Shown here piece by piece: positions 11,301 through 23,765 of a stretch of DNA of 64,000 nucleotides. This stretch comes from Liolophura sinensis. Lineage: Eukaryota; Mollusca; Polyplacophora; Chitonida; Chitonidae. The translations under genes and the position numbers were made by a program. Location of the stretch: NCBI RefSeq assembly GCF_032854445.1, contig NC_088301.1, forward strand, positions 29,248,402 to 29,312,401. Reading direction: 5' to 3'. Within the stretch, counting starts at the first letter, position 1, and each line of letters starts with the position of its first letter. The notes under the pieces are model-generated. The model did no database searches, was not told the origin of the DNA, and was given only the letters and a program-made list of their open reading frames with translations.

Positions 11301-14300
11301 CAAATCCTGCTCTTGCCGGCTTCACAGTAGCTATAATATGCACAAGGCATGATGTTTGTCGCTTATCTGGTGAAGGGCACCAGTCAAATAGTTACATAGT
11401 CAGATGATCAGTGGATATTTGATGACTGAAGGTTTCTGTTGCCTTAAATTGTACATAGATCTGCAAGTAAATGATGACCACCTGTTGGTCAATTTTGCAG
11501 GGTCCTAGTTTTCCTGAGCCGTTGTGCACACCAGCAGATCTGGAGAAATTAAACAAGAATGTGGACGTCAACAAAGAGCTGGGCTATGTCTTCCAAGCCA
11601 TCACAAAAACCAGACATGCTTTGGAAGGGAAAGTTCCCCTTATTGGATTTTCTGGAGCTCCGGTAAGCAAAATAGTGGATTCCAGAAAGTTTTCCACTAC
11701 AGGAAATTGTTGTGCCACAGCAATGTCCTGGTTATCACCACATCAGTTCACATACTACACTGTCACTGGTTTGGGGGAATTTAGCCATGTCCTGGAGCCT
11801 GTAAAACAATCCTGTTTCAAAGGAACAGTTGTAAAGGATATGACCATCATATTTATGTACGGTAAATGATCCTAAGGTTTGCTCTCTGACTTGGAAAGTG
11901 TATTCTATGATTCATTGTGTTGATTATGTTTCTTAATGACTGGAAAATTGTTGAGAACGACAGTAAACCCCAAGCACTCACTCACTCACTCACTCACGAC
12001 CAAACAGTAAAACTTGAGAACATCTGGGATCAGCTGGGCAAGTGCAACAGCATATGAATCCACCCTAAGATGGTGGGTGCCAGTCTTTGAGGAGGCGTTC
12101 TTTAATACCTTTTCATGTCTTGGCTTGGCAATCAGTATTTCTTGGTCTGTTGTTATAATTAGTCCCTAGCAGGTCCTCAGACTTCTCTGGAAACAGCTGT
12201 GACTTTCTGGAAAGTCTTGGCATACAGCCCAGGGTGTGCTCATACTCGCATGCTTATGTCACTTGCTGAGACTTCTCTAATCTGATACTTCCCACTGTCA
12301 GTGTGAGAAAGTGAAATTGTCAAGAAGCATGTGTGGTGACAAGTGTTCAAGTGAAGCAGCCCTATGCACATAGTGATTGTCTTGCCACTGTACATACAAG
12401 TAAGCTATCGTTATGACTTGAATGAAATAATGCTAAAACAACATTAACCTCAAATAAACAAGCATATAAATATATGACATCTATTTATATAGTTTAAAAA
12501 CTTTTGTAGTGATTTCTTGATTTGAAATTTGTTGTGATTTGAAGGCTTGCTGTGTTTTCAGTGGACGCTCATGTCGTACATGATAGAGGGTGGGTCCACG
12601 ACAACACATTCCAAGGCTAAGCGCTGGCTGTATACAGAGCCTGAAGCCAGTCATCAACTACTGCAGCTTCTGGCAGATGTCATTGTGGATTATCTCCTGG
12701 GGCAGATCAAAGCTGGAGCTCAGGTAGTTGAAACGCCTCATATACTACTTTGTATAACATTGAACTTTGACTTTCATGATTGGATACAACAGGGCTCACG
12801 TGGAAATACATTGAAAGCCTTTGAAAATGAAACAAAATTTCAGGCCCTAGGGAGCCTTGCAAAATTAACCTTTTTTTTCACAATTAGGCATGAGTTGTAT
12901 TGTTACAGTTAGTATTGTAAATACAGTATGATAAGAACACATTTGAATGACATTTGATATATGGTACTAATTGGAAATCAACCCTTTATTAGTAAAATTA
13001 ACGTCTTCAACAAAGAATTCAATACATTTTGGTATGTGATAGAATATTTTTAAATATTGTCAAACCTGCAACTCTCTGTGACTGAGGTGTAGATCTTACT
13101 GTATAGTTGTTGTGTATTTGATAAAATTAAGAGTTATATAGGCCTTGAATATTCTGTTTGTGGCAAAAGTCCTTGACGGGAAAAAGTGTAAAGGGTTGGT
13201 TTAAATTTTGTGAAATATAGGCTAGCAGCCAGTTTAATGGACACCTAGACACTTTCTTCTACCCAAGCATGATAAATCTGTGCATTGTTTTTTGACATTG
13301 ATTTGTAGTACTAGACCAGCGAGGATATAATCGTCTGTATTTTTCTGCAGTTATTACAGTTGTTTGAGTCGCATGCTGGTGCCCTGGGCCCGGGACTTTT
13401 CTCCAAATTTGCATTGCCCTACATTCGGCAGATCTCCTACAAGCTGAAAGAGAGATGTTCTGAGTCAGGTGTCACACCAGTGCCATTTGTAAGTACCTCT
13501 GATGGTGGTGTCACAATATACAAGGGGTGCAACATCATGATTTGTCAACTCAGGACAGTTGATGTACAACAAGCTTTCTTGAACTGGGAAATCATGATGT
13601 GCCACATCCAATAAGTTGTTTTATTATACCAAATCACACATCGTAATCTTTGGTATGACACTTCTGTTAAGTTTTATACATCAAATGAATGTTCATATCC
13701 TGAGAAAGTGAAGCAGAAATAATAATGTGAGGGCTTTGTGACAAAAAGCAGTCAACTGAACTAGAATGGCCGTAGGTGCGGTGTTATGTTTGTTGACGAC
13801 CACTTGTATTCCACTGTTAAATTTAGCTTGTATATTTCTTCGTGGAACTTGAGAAAGTCCATCGGGGCCTCCGTTGCTCAGTCGGTTAGCGCGCTAGCGC
13901 AGCTTAATGACCCAGGAGCCTCTCACCAATGCGGTCGCTGTGAGTTCAAGTCCAGCTCATGCTGGCTTCCTCTCCGGCCGTAAGTGGGAAGGTCTGCCAG
14001 CAACCTGCGGATGGTCGTGGGTTTCCCCCGGGCTGTGCCCGGTTTCCACCCACCATAATGCTGGCCGCCGTCGTATAAGTGAAATAGTCTTGAGTACGGC
14101 ATAAAACACCAATCAAAAAAAAAAAAAAAAAAAAAAAAGAAAGTCCATCAGTTATTTGCAGAACGTCTGTGGATTACCCCAGACACTTCCACCGATAAAA
14201 CTGTGTGCCATCATACAAGTGAAAAATTCTTGAGTATCAATTAACAGTCATGTAAGTGTAAACTTTTCATAAGTTGTTCACACCTTAGGTCATAGAAAGT

Positions 14301-16983
14301 TAATAAAAATATGTTAAGACTTGTGTGAAAACAAATTTGGCATGAGATACATTATTACATGAGTGTTTTCTTGCAGATAATCTTTGCCAAGGATGGCCAC
14401 TTTGCTCTAGAGGAGCTCTCAGGCTCTGGTTATGAAGTGGTGGGACTGGACTGGACAATTCGCCCCACTAATGCAAGGTATTACAATTCTCGACAAGCAA
14501 AAGGCAACATTAAAACAAGACTTGCCTAAATACGTTGTATAAATTCAGTGGTACATTATATACAGCCTTCTCTCTAATGCTGAAGCCATTAGAGTTTAAC
14601 CTAATTGTTTACTAAAGATACAATGTCTTATAGAGGCCCATTCCCGAAAGCTGCTGAAGCTTGTAAAATCTGTATGTCCATGCACCTCAGTTGGCAGTGA
14701 TGAGGTGAGGGTAATGGATAGTACAGAGGTATTACTATTAAAACGCTTCCGTTTACCTCATATCGCTTCTTTCAGACAGTAGCCTCATTGTAAACTACCT
14801 GCAGATGGCCATTTTTTTGGTTTCTCATAAATTCTAACCTCATATTGCTTCTTTCAGACAGTAGCCTCATTGTAAACTACCTGCAGATTGCCAAGTTTTT
14901 GGTTTTCTCATAAATTCTCTGTGATACAGGTATTTTAAGCTTTTGAGCTTCTCCACATAACTGTTGGAGTCATGCATTGAAAAGCTGTATATCACAATGA
15001 TTAATGGATTCACCTGAAGGCAATGATTCAAAATAATCCTAACAGATGAGCTTAACAGATTTGCGTTATAATCCCTGCACGATTTGTTGCCCTGGGCTGA
15101 TCATTGCTAATTTAGAAACGTAAAAATTTTAAACTACTGATAGGAAATAACCAGGGTTTTGGGAATCGACCTCTGTCAGACAATTGTGTTTTCAGTATAC
15201 AGCGTCTAATTCAGTAAGCTAATCAATGTTCTACAAACAGCCATGATGCTAATCCTTAATGCTAATAATTGGAAACTATGAATCAGGGCTCTAACCTTTT
15301 GCTTGTTGGTTTCCAACTTGTTACACCTTCTTCATTGAGCAACTATGGTAGATTAGACATTAGGAAAACCAATTCGGAAGATTCAAATAATTCTAGTTTC
15401 CCACATGAAATTGGGAACTGAGGTACATCTGTTGTCTGACATTTCATTGACTTGTTTACAGTGTGTAGATCATTTTCTTGGGCTCTGGTACTTCAAGTAT
15501 TGAGAAACCACAGAGGGGATTAAGATTTGGAAAGCCACAAATAATTTTATCATGACTACCTATCTGGGGGGTTTATGTACTGGTACACAGTTGTCATCCT
15601 CTCATACCCTTGTACCCCTTACTCTATGCATCTAATGTGCTGTCCCAAAGCAGGCAGTTTAATGAGAAAAGTAGATGTGTATAAATTATATTGCAGTCAT
15701 CCAGTGATAATATTCTACTCAGATGTTAACATTTTTGTGTCCTTGTCAGGAATAAAGTTGGTGCTTCAATCAGTCTTCAGGGGAACCTGGATCCTTGCGC
15801 CTTGTATGCTCCTCCAGTAAGTCTCCCAATCCAAGCAATCAATAAATCAGATGGCAGTCTTGTGCACATGGCACATGTGGGTGTCAGGTGGCATAAGCAA
15901 TAACACATTTCCAGCATTTTAACCCTTGGCATTCACACACGGTAGAGAAAATTCATTGATCTGTACTTGGAAGCTAGCATAAAAAATGCAAGTAAGAAAG
16001 TGGATCTATAAAGCTGGATCCCAAACTGATGCCAAAGTTAGCAATGTTGTAGCAAAGGCATGACATTTGTATATGGAATCTAGCATAAAAAAGCTGGATC
16101 CCGAGTTGATGCCAAAGTTGGCAGTGTTGTAGCAGAGGCATGACATTTGTACATGGAATCTAGTGTAGAAAAATACACACAAAAATATGTGAAGTACACT
16201 GAATCCATTGTTGATATCGAATTCTGCAGGGTTGTAGCGAACACATAAATCATGATTTTTGGTCATTGTTTATATTTTCACAACCTGCCTTTAAGGCATC
16301 TGATCCCAAAGGCCTTAAAAATGGCGCTTGTAGATTTTTGTCTTCATTTTTGGCATTTAGTGGACTGGGTCCAGTTTTAGTACCCGTATACTGTGATTTG
16401 GGAGGGTCTTAAATCTGGTGTCTTAGAAGGATGTTTTGGTAAAGTAGCACAGCAGTGGGGCTAGAAGAATACATGCGTATGAGTGGGAAAGTGTGGAAAG
16501 ATATTAAACCCACCTCTAAAACATAAAATATCTGCAGATAGCCATCCAACATATTCAAGCATTGCTAACTTTAAATAGGGCTTGTAGACAAATTGGTTAG
16601 AGTTAGACAGTTCTTGTACTGGTCACTGCGTTAAGCTGTTAAAATTATCTCATCTTGCTATTATACACTGTAGTGCGGAAATAATCTGAAATTGTCACCC
16701 GTTTTCAATCTTTTTTAAAACATCAATGCTGATGACTTGCTGTCTTGTTTTGTTGTGTTATTTATAATTTAATAACTTTCTTCATTTATAGTTATCTTGG
16801 TATATTTCTTCATTACAGGAAGAAATTAAACGACACGTGAAAGAAATGCTTCAGAAATTCGGGACTCAGAAATACATTGCAAATTTGGGTCATGGGATAT
16901 ATCGTGACATGAACCCGGACCATTTGGAAGTGTTCGTGAACGCTGTTCATACGTACTCAGAAGAGATGAACGCCACGCAGTAA
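8346..16983 (+). CDS. UROD: Uroporphyrinogen decarboxylase (heme biosynthesis)
   Basis: Nine exons join without a break: 8346-8451, 9268-9347, 10702-10794, 11501-11662, 12562-12723, 13351-13488, 14377-14477, 15750-15816 and 16819-16983 (stop TAA 16981-16983). They encode 357 residues that align to human UROD (367 aa) from about its residue 10. All introns are GT-AG. UROD is a cytosolic homodimer that decarboxylates the four acetate side chains of uroporphyrinogen III to give coproporphyrinogen III. Catalytic and binding residues are present: both arginines of MRQAGRY (human R37/R41), the Asp of [13 protein letters not shown] (D86), the Tyr of YMIEGG (Y164), the Ser of FESHAG (S219) and the His of NLGHG (H339). 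The first ~10 residues are not in these exons; see the candidate at 6707. Introns contain SINE insertions and short duplications but no second gene. Confidence 0.97.
8600..8840. repeat. Dispersed-repeat fragments in a UROD intron
   Basis: Positions ~8607-8720 resemble the left terminal region of the inverted-repeat element at 43247 (CACGATGCAATTTG, then GCATTCGACTTGTCAAG). Positions ~8741-8835 resemble segments at 30085-30215 and, inverted, 30480-30600 (AGGGATTCATACA, AAATTGAGTTAGAAT, then GTGAATATTTTCAGTGAAAA). These are probably old non-autonomous transposon pieces. Alignment was by eye. Confidence 0.4.
10930..10990 (-). repeat. Fragment of dispersed repeat family X
   Basis: In reverse complement this reads TATTCCAGCATAACTGCCTT ACTC, matching segments at 17625-17825 and 28785-29055 which carry the same core. 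It is a short inverted copy lying in a UROD intron. Confidence 0.5.
11937..11998 (+). repeat. 3' fragment of a second SINE family (CACTCACT-tailed)
   Basis: The sequence 'TGACTGGAAAATTGTTGAGA', then a diverged ACGACGTTAAACCCCAAG block and a (CACT)n run, matches the end of the longer element at 38321-38680. Only the 3' end is present here, in a UROD intron. Confidence 0.75.
13864..14138 (+). mobile_element. Full-length tRNA-derived SINE with target-site duplication
   Basis: The element runs from GGGGCCTCCGTTGCTCAGTC to a 24-nt A-run and is flanked by an 11-bp duplication, GAAAGTCCATC (13853-13863 and 14139-14149). The head has tRNA-like A-box (TTGCTCAGTCGGTTAG) and B-box (GTGAGTTCAAGTCC) sequences for RNA polymerase III. 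The body ends with the CTTGAGTACGGCATAAAACA tail. A whole structure with a perfect duplication means a fairly recent LINE-driven insertion into a UROD intron. An eroded tail of the same family (near 14200-14240) lies just downstream. Confidence 0.93.
14755..14920 (+). repeat. Two-copy ~82-bp tandem duplication
   Basis: The segment starting ACCTCATATCGCTTCTTTCA at 14755 is repeated at 14837 with few changes, including the CAGACAGTAGCCTCATTG and CTGCAGAT blocks. It lies in a UROD intron and has no apparent coding content. Confidence 0.8.
16011..16170 (+). repeat. Two-copy 80-bp tandem duplication
   Basis: AAGCTGGATCC at 16011 recurs at 16091, and the following sequence (GATGCCAAAGTT, GTTGTAGCA, GGCATGACATTTGT) repeats in step. 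It lies in the last UROD intron. Confidence 0.8.
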
Positions 16984-18530
16984 CAGTCACCGATCCCTCA
17001 GCTCCGGAATTAAGTGGGAAAGAAGAAAGCTTTCAGAAACGTCATTTATTTTTGACTGAGCTTAGTAGAATTTCAGAGGGATTTACTACTCTTGCTTGCA
17101 TTGACGGGAAGTATATTACACAACTGTGTGGGATGGATTTTTTTTCTCTTGTAAACAAAACATATTTTGGAAACATTTCTTGTGTAAAAGAAAACAAGCA
17201 TGTATTGTTTTGACATTATTCATGTCATACTTTACTCCTTGTGTTAACTCCTTGTGTTAACGTGCATTTTGTGTTTTCTGCGCCATTCAGAGAAAGCAGT
17301 AATATAGGGAAAGTAGAGGTGAGTTTTGTCCATGGTTAAAGAGCTGCTTTAGTGTCCAGACTTATATGTCCTAAATGCAAGGTTACCATAAGTCTTTAAC
17401 CTTTTCAGTCACTGAGGCACTTTTTTTTTAGTGGAATTTATGCGTAAAATTATTATGAAAATGATGCTAAAAATGATTTATTTGTGTCACTCAAGATGGA
17501 GGCTTCATAAAACTGTGCAGATTACTTCTATACGCCCCACAGCTCTGTCAGAATCTGGCAAAATATTGGCCACAGAGGCGGTTAAAAAGGTTGAAAAATT
17601 AGGGTAAATGAGGATATTTGATGGTCGGAATTCCTTTCTTAAATCGAAAAAAGCATTGTATCAAAGCCACTGTTGTTAGCTTGGGGGAATAATGTGGAAA
17701 CAAAAGCTTCCTGTCGTTTCCAATTTAGCCACAAACAACGTCAAACTTCCCAACACTATGACGTCATTCCAGCATAACTGCCTTACTCAAAGTCATATCT
17801 GCTGACGCTCTGTGAGCATATTAATTACTGTAAATTACTAAATTCACAATTTCAATTCTTTATGCATTGAGCTGAAGTTTTGCATTCATGTGTCTTATAC
17901 AGGCGAGCTCTTTGCTAGCCTTGCTGCCATTTCTAAGTTTAGGAAAATTTGTTATTAAAACTCTGTTTTTCAATTTTGTATTGCACATTATCCATATATT
18001 TTATACAAGAATTTATTGTAGTTATAGTTGATAGAAAACTCATGTTCTGTTAACTCACCTGTGGTCTGTGTGTTTGCTACACATAGTTTACATGAAATGG
18101 AGATGTACCTCAAAAGCGTTGTTCTTTCAGATGTGAGAAGTATTCTTGTGAAGTCGTAAGAGCTCAGTTTTTAGAACAATCTGTTTTGCAACATTTGTAA
18201 AAGATGATCTCACATTTGTAACGCGCCATATAACTAGTATTCAGAATCGGTATTTTTAAAGTAAAAACATACTGAGTGGATGCTGTTGAGTGCCTTTTGA
18301 CTGTTCAAAATGTCAGATGTGTGATCATGTTATTCATTGTGCAAGACGAGAAAAACAGTGGCAACATTAAGGTGTGCTTGCTTGTGGTTAGATTTGAGTT
18401 GTATGCACTGAAGTTCCTGTTTTACTTTTGTACAGTACATACGATGCATATATATGTTTTGCACAAATACATTTTTTTCTTGGAAAAAAAATACGTAAAA
18501 CAAAGAAATAAAAATATATATGAAAGAATG
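16984..18530 (+). other. UROD 3' UTR and downstream flank
   Basis: AT-rich sequence without a supported frame follows the UROD stop. A canonical AATAAA occurs at 18507-18512, so the 3' UTR could be as long as 1.5 kb, but an earlier non-canonical site cannot be excluded. A copy of repeat family X (17625-17825) would lie inside this UTR. Confidence 0.4.
17625..17825 (+). repeat. Dispersed repeat family X
   Basis: The blocks GGAAACAAAAGCTTCCTGTC, GTTTCCAATTTAGCC, ATGACGTCATTCCAGCATAA and CTGCCTTACTCAAAGTCA recur in the same order at 28785-29055. A shorter inverted piece is at 10930. Neither a tRNA-like head nor clear terminal inverted repeats are evident, so the class is unknown. Confidence 0.6.
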
Positions 18531-20935
18531 AAAAATATAACAGGCACCTAACTGGTATTGGTAAGGTCATCATAAAAATATTTTCTTCCGAAGGTAACCC
18601 TACTGGCTTTCCAGAAAGCCCTTCTCTTAAAGATTTTATTGGTTCTTTATAGAATTCTTTAAAATATTTTATCTCAAGTGTTAATTACTTTAAAATCAGT
18701 ATTTATTTCCCTGATGACCAACCCTAATTTTTTTAAAGGGTTGTGTTCCCCGTACCCACAAAGGCATTTTTTAAGGATGGCCTAAGAGTGCTGTTCAAGC
18801 GATGTGCAATGATCCCCCCTCCACCATGTCCCAATAGTTTTTTTTTTTTTTTATCCATTAGCATTCCAATCTATAGTTTGCTAGTTGGTCCAATAGCAGA
18901 TGTTACAGTATGAAAAATTTGTATAGAGATTCAGTGTATAATCAAAGGTTTGAGTGATTTTATGGTTGATCCCGGCATATTGTTTTGTTATGGGCTTCAA
19001 GTTGAATCGTTTGCATGGAATGTTAGGAAAATGATTGTTTTAGCACTTTTTATTTTTGGTTGAATCTAGAGAAATTTTGTTTTTCAGCAAGCTCTACAAG
19101 ACTTGCAACTATGCTATCCCAGCTCCCTATACAAACAAGGTTTTATAACATTGATTTGATGCAGAAATATAGCTTTTTAAGGATTATAATGGTCAACTCC
19201 ATTTACAATATCAGAATAGTTCTTAGTCATCTGGGCTGTTCTATATTTGGACTGCTTTCAATTCCACAAGAAAAACTGCTCGACATTTTCATCATTTTTC
19301 TCTGTTCCATAATATCAGAATTGGTCTACCTGTGTATCCATTTTGTTTTGATTACAAGCCTTCACATGCAAAAGTTTTGTGGAAGGATATTGGCTAAAAT
19401 TGTGATATGAGCTGTGTCACATGATTGTAATGTGTGTATTTCTCTTTGGCTTTCAGATTTAAAATTAATTTGGTAATAATTGTATAGTAACATCTATTTT
19501 GAAATTATTATCTCATTAAGGGTGAAGGTGAAGGGGAGAACTAGCGTATCCTCCAATATACATATATCGTACTGAACATACTGGCAGTAGCATGATGGTT
19601 ATTGGACACACTATCTGGTGAGACATTAAAAGGAAAAGACACAGAGAACATATTTGTTTGTACAAAATTCCCAGAATGAGGTTGTAGACAATGTCTGGAA
19701 TCTGATCTTCTACCAGGTAAATCATTGGTATCTGCCTGCCTGGCTTGGTGCTGCAACATTACCAAATTGAGGATATCAAGTTCAAAGCTATCAGTCTAGC
19801 TTGTGCATACATATATACCCTAAATCCACAACGTATTTGACCACAAACATGATGAACGTTTTGTAATATTGAGGAATGTTCCAAGATCTTGACAGGCTGT
19901 ATTCTAATTTCTCTGAAGTATATCCCTCAGCCTGTACCCAAACAATACATTTTTATCGTCTAAATTATATGAATTATGTGTTTAAATTAGGTCTGAAGTT
20001 ATGCTATTAGTCAAATTTGTGGAGGATTTAGGGTAACTGTGTATATTATATGCATGCTTGGGTTTTACATCGTACTTAACAATTCTTCGGTAACATGACA
20101 AAAAGGAGGCATTTGGTGTGTGTATTTGTGTCGGCTTGAAGCCGCCAAAATGTTGCCACCACTGAAATATCATGCCGCGGACACCAGATACAACACCCTA
20201 CTCAGTGACATTATACTGACACTGGGTTAACCAGTCCTGTTTCCTTGCTCTAACCTCTTAGTGCTATGGCCTCAACAAGTACCATTTTTAAAGTCTTTGG
20301 TATGACCCAACCCGGGCTAGATCCCAGGTCTCTTGACATCAAACTCTATCTGTGAAGAAGCTGTTGCAACTTACCAATCAATGGACAGTCAACCATTTCA
20401 TATTATTAGCCATTAAGAGTTATGATGAATGTGCTGTTATCAGTACACAGAAACTTAAGTACTGATCAGACGTAACAGAAAAATGTACTGGCTCTCTACA
20501 GCCATGACAGCTGGGCCAAGCAGACTTGTGTCATTGTACATTGTAACTGGGACTAATGTAACAGAGTGTGTCATGTTAGTCCCAGATTGTATATACGCGC
20601 TTCCACTGCCAGCATGTAGAGAGAAGCAGCTTTGCTGAAGCCTTTAATATAATGTCCTGGGGTCTGTGTTACCACACAGCTGAGACACTGCATCAAGTTT
20701 TTTTTAGATCTGCATGTACCATGGTGGCATACGTATATCTCTTCACTGCATGTTGCCATGGTGCTAGATGCATGGATTGCTCTGTATGACAGGCCCAGGT
20801 GGTGCCTGTCGTGTGGACAAGGCATGTTACAGCTGCTGCGTGGGGGCATCAAATATTATTTCCCCAACATGAAGTGTAGGCTTTCACTGACATGAAGTGA
20901 ATTTTAAGTACATTAAAAAAAGCCATTCAGAGTTG
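18531..20935. other. Intergenic spacer between UROD and CLCC1 3' ends
   Basis: Open frames here (for example 19060-19410) are AT-rich, lack splice or homology support, and look like chance. I see no RNA gene or complete repeat in this stretch. Confidence 0.5.
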
Positions 20936-21810
20936 CATGGCAGTCACAAGGAGTGACATAAACAAATGACAGAATCCATGGCAGTCATGAGGAGTGACAT
21001 GAACAAAATGACAGAATCCATGGCAGTCACATGGAGTAACATGAAAACATAACAGAATCCATTGCAATGACGAGAAGTGACATGAACACATGAGAATCCA
21101 TGGCAGTCATGAGGAGTGACATGAACAAATGACAGAATCCATGGCAGCCATGAAGAGTGACATGAACAAATGACAGAATCCATGGCAGTCATGAGGAGTG
21201 ACATGAACAAATGACAGAATCCATGGCAGCCATAAAGAGTGACATGAACAAATGATAGAATCCATGGCAGCCATGAAGAGTGACAAACAAATGACAGAAT
21301 CCATGGCAGTCATGAGGAGTGACAAACAAATGACAGAATCCATGGCAGTCATGAGGAGTGACATGAACAAATGACAGAATCCATGGCAGTCATGAGGAGT
21401 GACATGAACAAATGACAGAATCCATGGCAGTCACTAGGACAGACATGAACAAATGACAGAATCCATGGCAGTCACGAGGAGTGACATGAACAAATGACAG
21501 AATCCATGACAGTCACTAGGACAGACATGAACAAATGACAGAATCCATGGCAGTCACGAGGAGTGACATGAACAAATGACAGAATCCATGGCAGTCATGA
21601 GGAGTGACATGGACACATGACAGAATCCATGGCAGTCATGAGGAGTGACATGAACACATGACAGAATTCATGACAGTCCTGAGGCATGATATTGACAGAT
21701 GGCAGAATCCATGGCAATCCTGAGGCGTGATATCAACAGATGGCAGAATCCATGGCAATTCTGAGAAGTGGGATGAATGGACGACACAATCCATGGTAGT
21801 CATGAGGTAT
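20936..21810 (+). repeat. Minisatellite, 41-bp unit, ~21 copies
   Basis: The unit reads ATGACAGAATCCATGGCAGT followed by CATGAGGAGTGACATGAACAA and repeats every 41 bp. Some copies are shortened by a few bases (GTGACAAACAAATGAC), and the last few at 21660-21810 are increasingly diverged. Variants GCAGTCATGAGGAG, GCAGCCATGAAGAG and GCAGTCACTAGGAC are interspersed. Minus-strand frames through it are a by-product of the repeat. It lies between the convergent UROD and CLCC1 genes. Confidence 0.95.
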
Positions 21811-23765
21811 ATCAAATATAATATAAATATATAATTTATTATGCAAAATTTTATCACATTTTTTTTACACTTATACACATTATACAATATAATATTATAT
21901 ACTTCCTCCCTCTTGAGTTTCACCAATCTTTCAACTTCAATCATTCATTAAATTACGACAAAACCACCATATTAATCACAATTCTACAACAATGAAGATA
22001 GAAAAATGCATAAAACCTGAGCCTAACCCTCAATACAGATATTTGAAATGCACAAATATTTACAAGACATAAATAAGGTAATGTAATGAATAAAGAACTT
22101 CTGGAATAAAACCAAAGTACTATTTTCATTCATAAACCCTCAGATAAAATGACACTGTAGCCTAACACGTACCAGAGATTTGCTGTATTTCCAGAGCTTG
22201 TCTCATGAAATTTCATTCAATACCCTGAACATATAACAAATACACCCACTTTTGTGTTTTTTTTTTTTAACTGAAAACATCAACAAAATATTACACACAG
22301 ATGCAGGCCTCGTTCTAGTCAACAGCAGAAATGTATGTACAAGTATAGAACAGTGTGAACACCTGGGACACTTTGGGAACGTACACAATAATCTTGGAAC
22401 ACAGAACATAAACGAAATTAAGAGCCCTGACAACAAGCCACATTAAGTAGATGGTGCAATGGGTCTGAGATGCATGTACCAGAAAGTCACTGGCAGAATG
22501 TACAGAAATATAACACAAAGTATGGACAAAAAATATTACAGAGGCCATAAAAATTAAACAAAATATTGCTACCACTACCCATGCTCTTTTTTTCAGATGT
22601 AAGATACCTCATAAAGTATTCTGTGAAATAAACAAATCTTCTGTAAATAATGTATACACACGTTTGTTACCTTTCTGATTGCATATTCTGACAAATGAAT
22701 TCAATGGAGTGAAGAGAACTCCACAATGCATGCTGAACTTACACAAACTGGGGTCGTAAAATTAATAAACAGCAGTACATGTGCAAGCTGACTTCTTTCA
22801 AAAATGGACAATATCGAAAAAGATAGTAAACACTTCTAAAACTTAAAACAAACCTTTAAACTTAGTAAAGATCAGTAAAAACAGTCACTGACTGCATGTA
22901 AGCTGCCAGTCCCTAAAGTAAAACCACCTTTGAGTGGGTGAGTGCTTGGGGTTTAACGTCAATTTTTCAGTCGCACGATGACGAAGGAATCTTTAGAAAG
23001 CATGTAATGTGCCTACTTGTTGCAGGACGGATTTCCACCGCTCTTTTATCTAGTTCTACTTCACTGAGACGCCTTACTGAAGGCAAGTAAGCAGCCCCGC
23101 CCGAGCCATTATACTGATATGGGTTAACCAGTAGTTGCACTATCCCCTTCATGCTGAACGCCAAGCGAGGAAGTTACAACTTAGGTCTTAGGTGTGACTG
23201 GACCCAGGACTGACCCTGGATCTACCGCTCCCAAAGCAGATGCTCTACCGTGCTACCTGGGCCGGTCTCCTACCTATGTGTGACGGGAAGATATGTACAC
23301 CATATTGGTGAAGACAAGTCATTTTAAACAGACATTAGCTATCACAAAGGAAATGTCTAATGCCTGCATTGAACCAGCACTCAGTGAGCAAAAAAGCAGC
23401 ACCTTAACCACTCTCCCATGACTCCCTCCCCATCACTCATGTACAGTATCATTAAATCACACTGGTAAGAGAGGCAGTATTAAAGTATTACAGGCTCAAT
23501 ATTCATCAGCCTGCTTACCTTACCAAAGACCACTGTCTAACACAAAGTCACATGAACTCTACACTGAAGCACTTAAAACACAAAACAAGAATTATTACAA
23601 AAAATAACTTACATATTTTTTCACATTTCTTCCTTCATGCAAATAAGTAACATGATAAAAATTTAACTATGCATTTTATACCTTATGTAAATCTCCAAAG
23701 CCATTCAAAATCAGTCCTACATATGGGTATTTATGTGCAGATCTACAGCAGACGTCTTCCATTTG
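21811..23765 (-). other. CLCC1 3' flank / 3' UTR region
   Basis: AT-rich sequence downstream of the CLCC1 stop on the minus strand. No coding exon is recognised. A minus-strand AATAAA (TTTATT on plus, 21835-21840) is present, but the true end of the transcript is not clear. A SINE of the CACTCACT-tailed family occupies 22932-23268. Confidence 0.4.
22932..23268 (-). mobile_element. CACTCACT-tailed SINE, near full length, minus orientation
   Basis: Reading the minus strand, a tRNA-like head (GGTAGAGCATCTGCTTTGGG) is followed by the body blocks CTTCCTCGCTTGGCGTTCAG, AGTAGAACTAGATAAAAGAG and GCAGCAACAAG-like sequence, ending at GACGTTAAACCCCAAGCACT. It matches 38321-38680 (plus) over most of its length, and 46648-46895 more weakly. 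Confidence 0.85.

Noticed and set aside
13870-13940. tRNA gene at a SINE head
   Set aside because: A- and B-box-like sequences are present, but no cloverleaf with an acceptor stem closes, and the sequence continues into the SINE body and tail.
19060-19410. 116-codon frame with hydrophobic stretches
   Set aside because: AT-rich DNA gives Ile/Leu/Phe-rich chance frames; no homology or splice support.
20936-21810. Regular repeats resembling a CRISPR array
   Set aside because: Units are contiguous without unique spacers, and the genome is eukaryotic.
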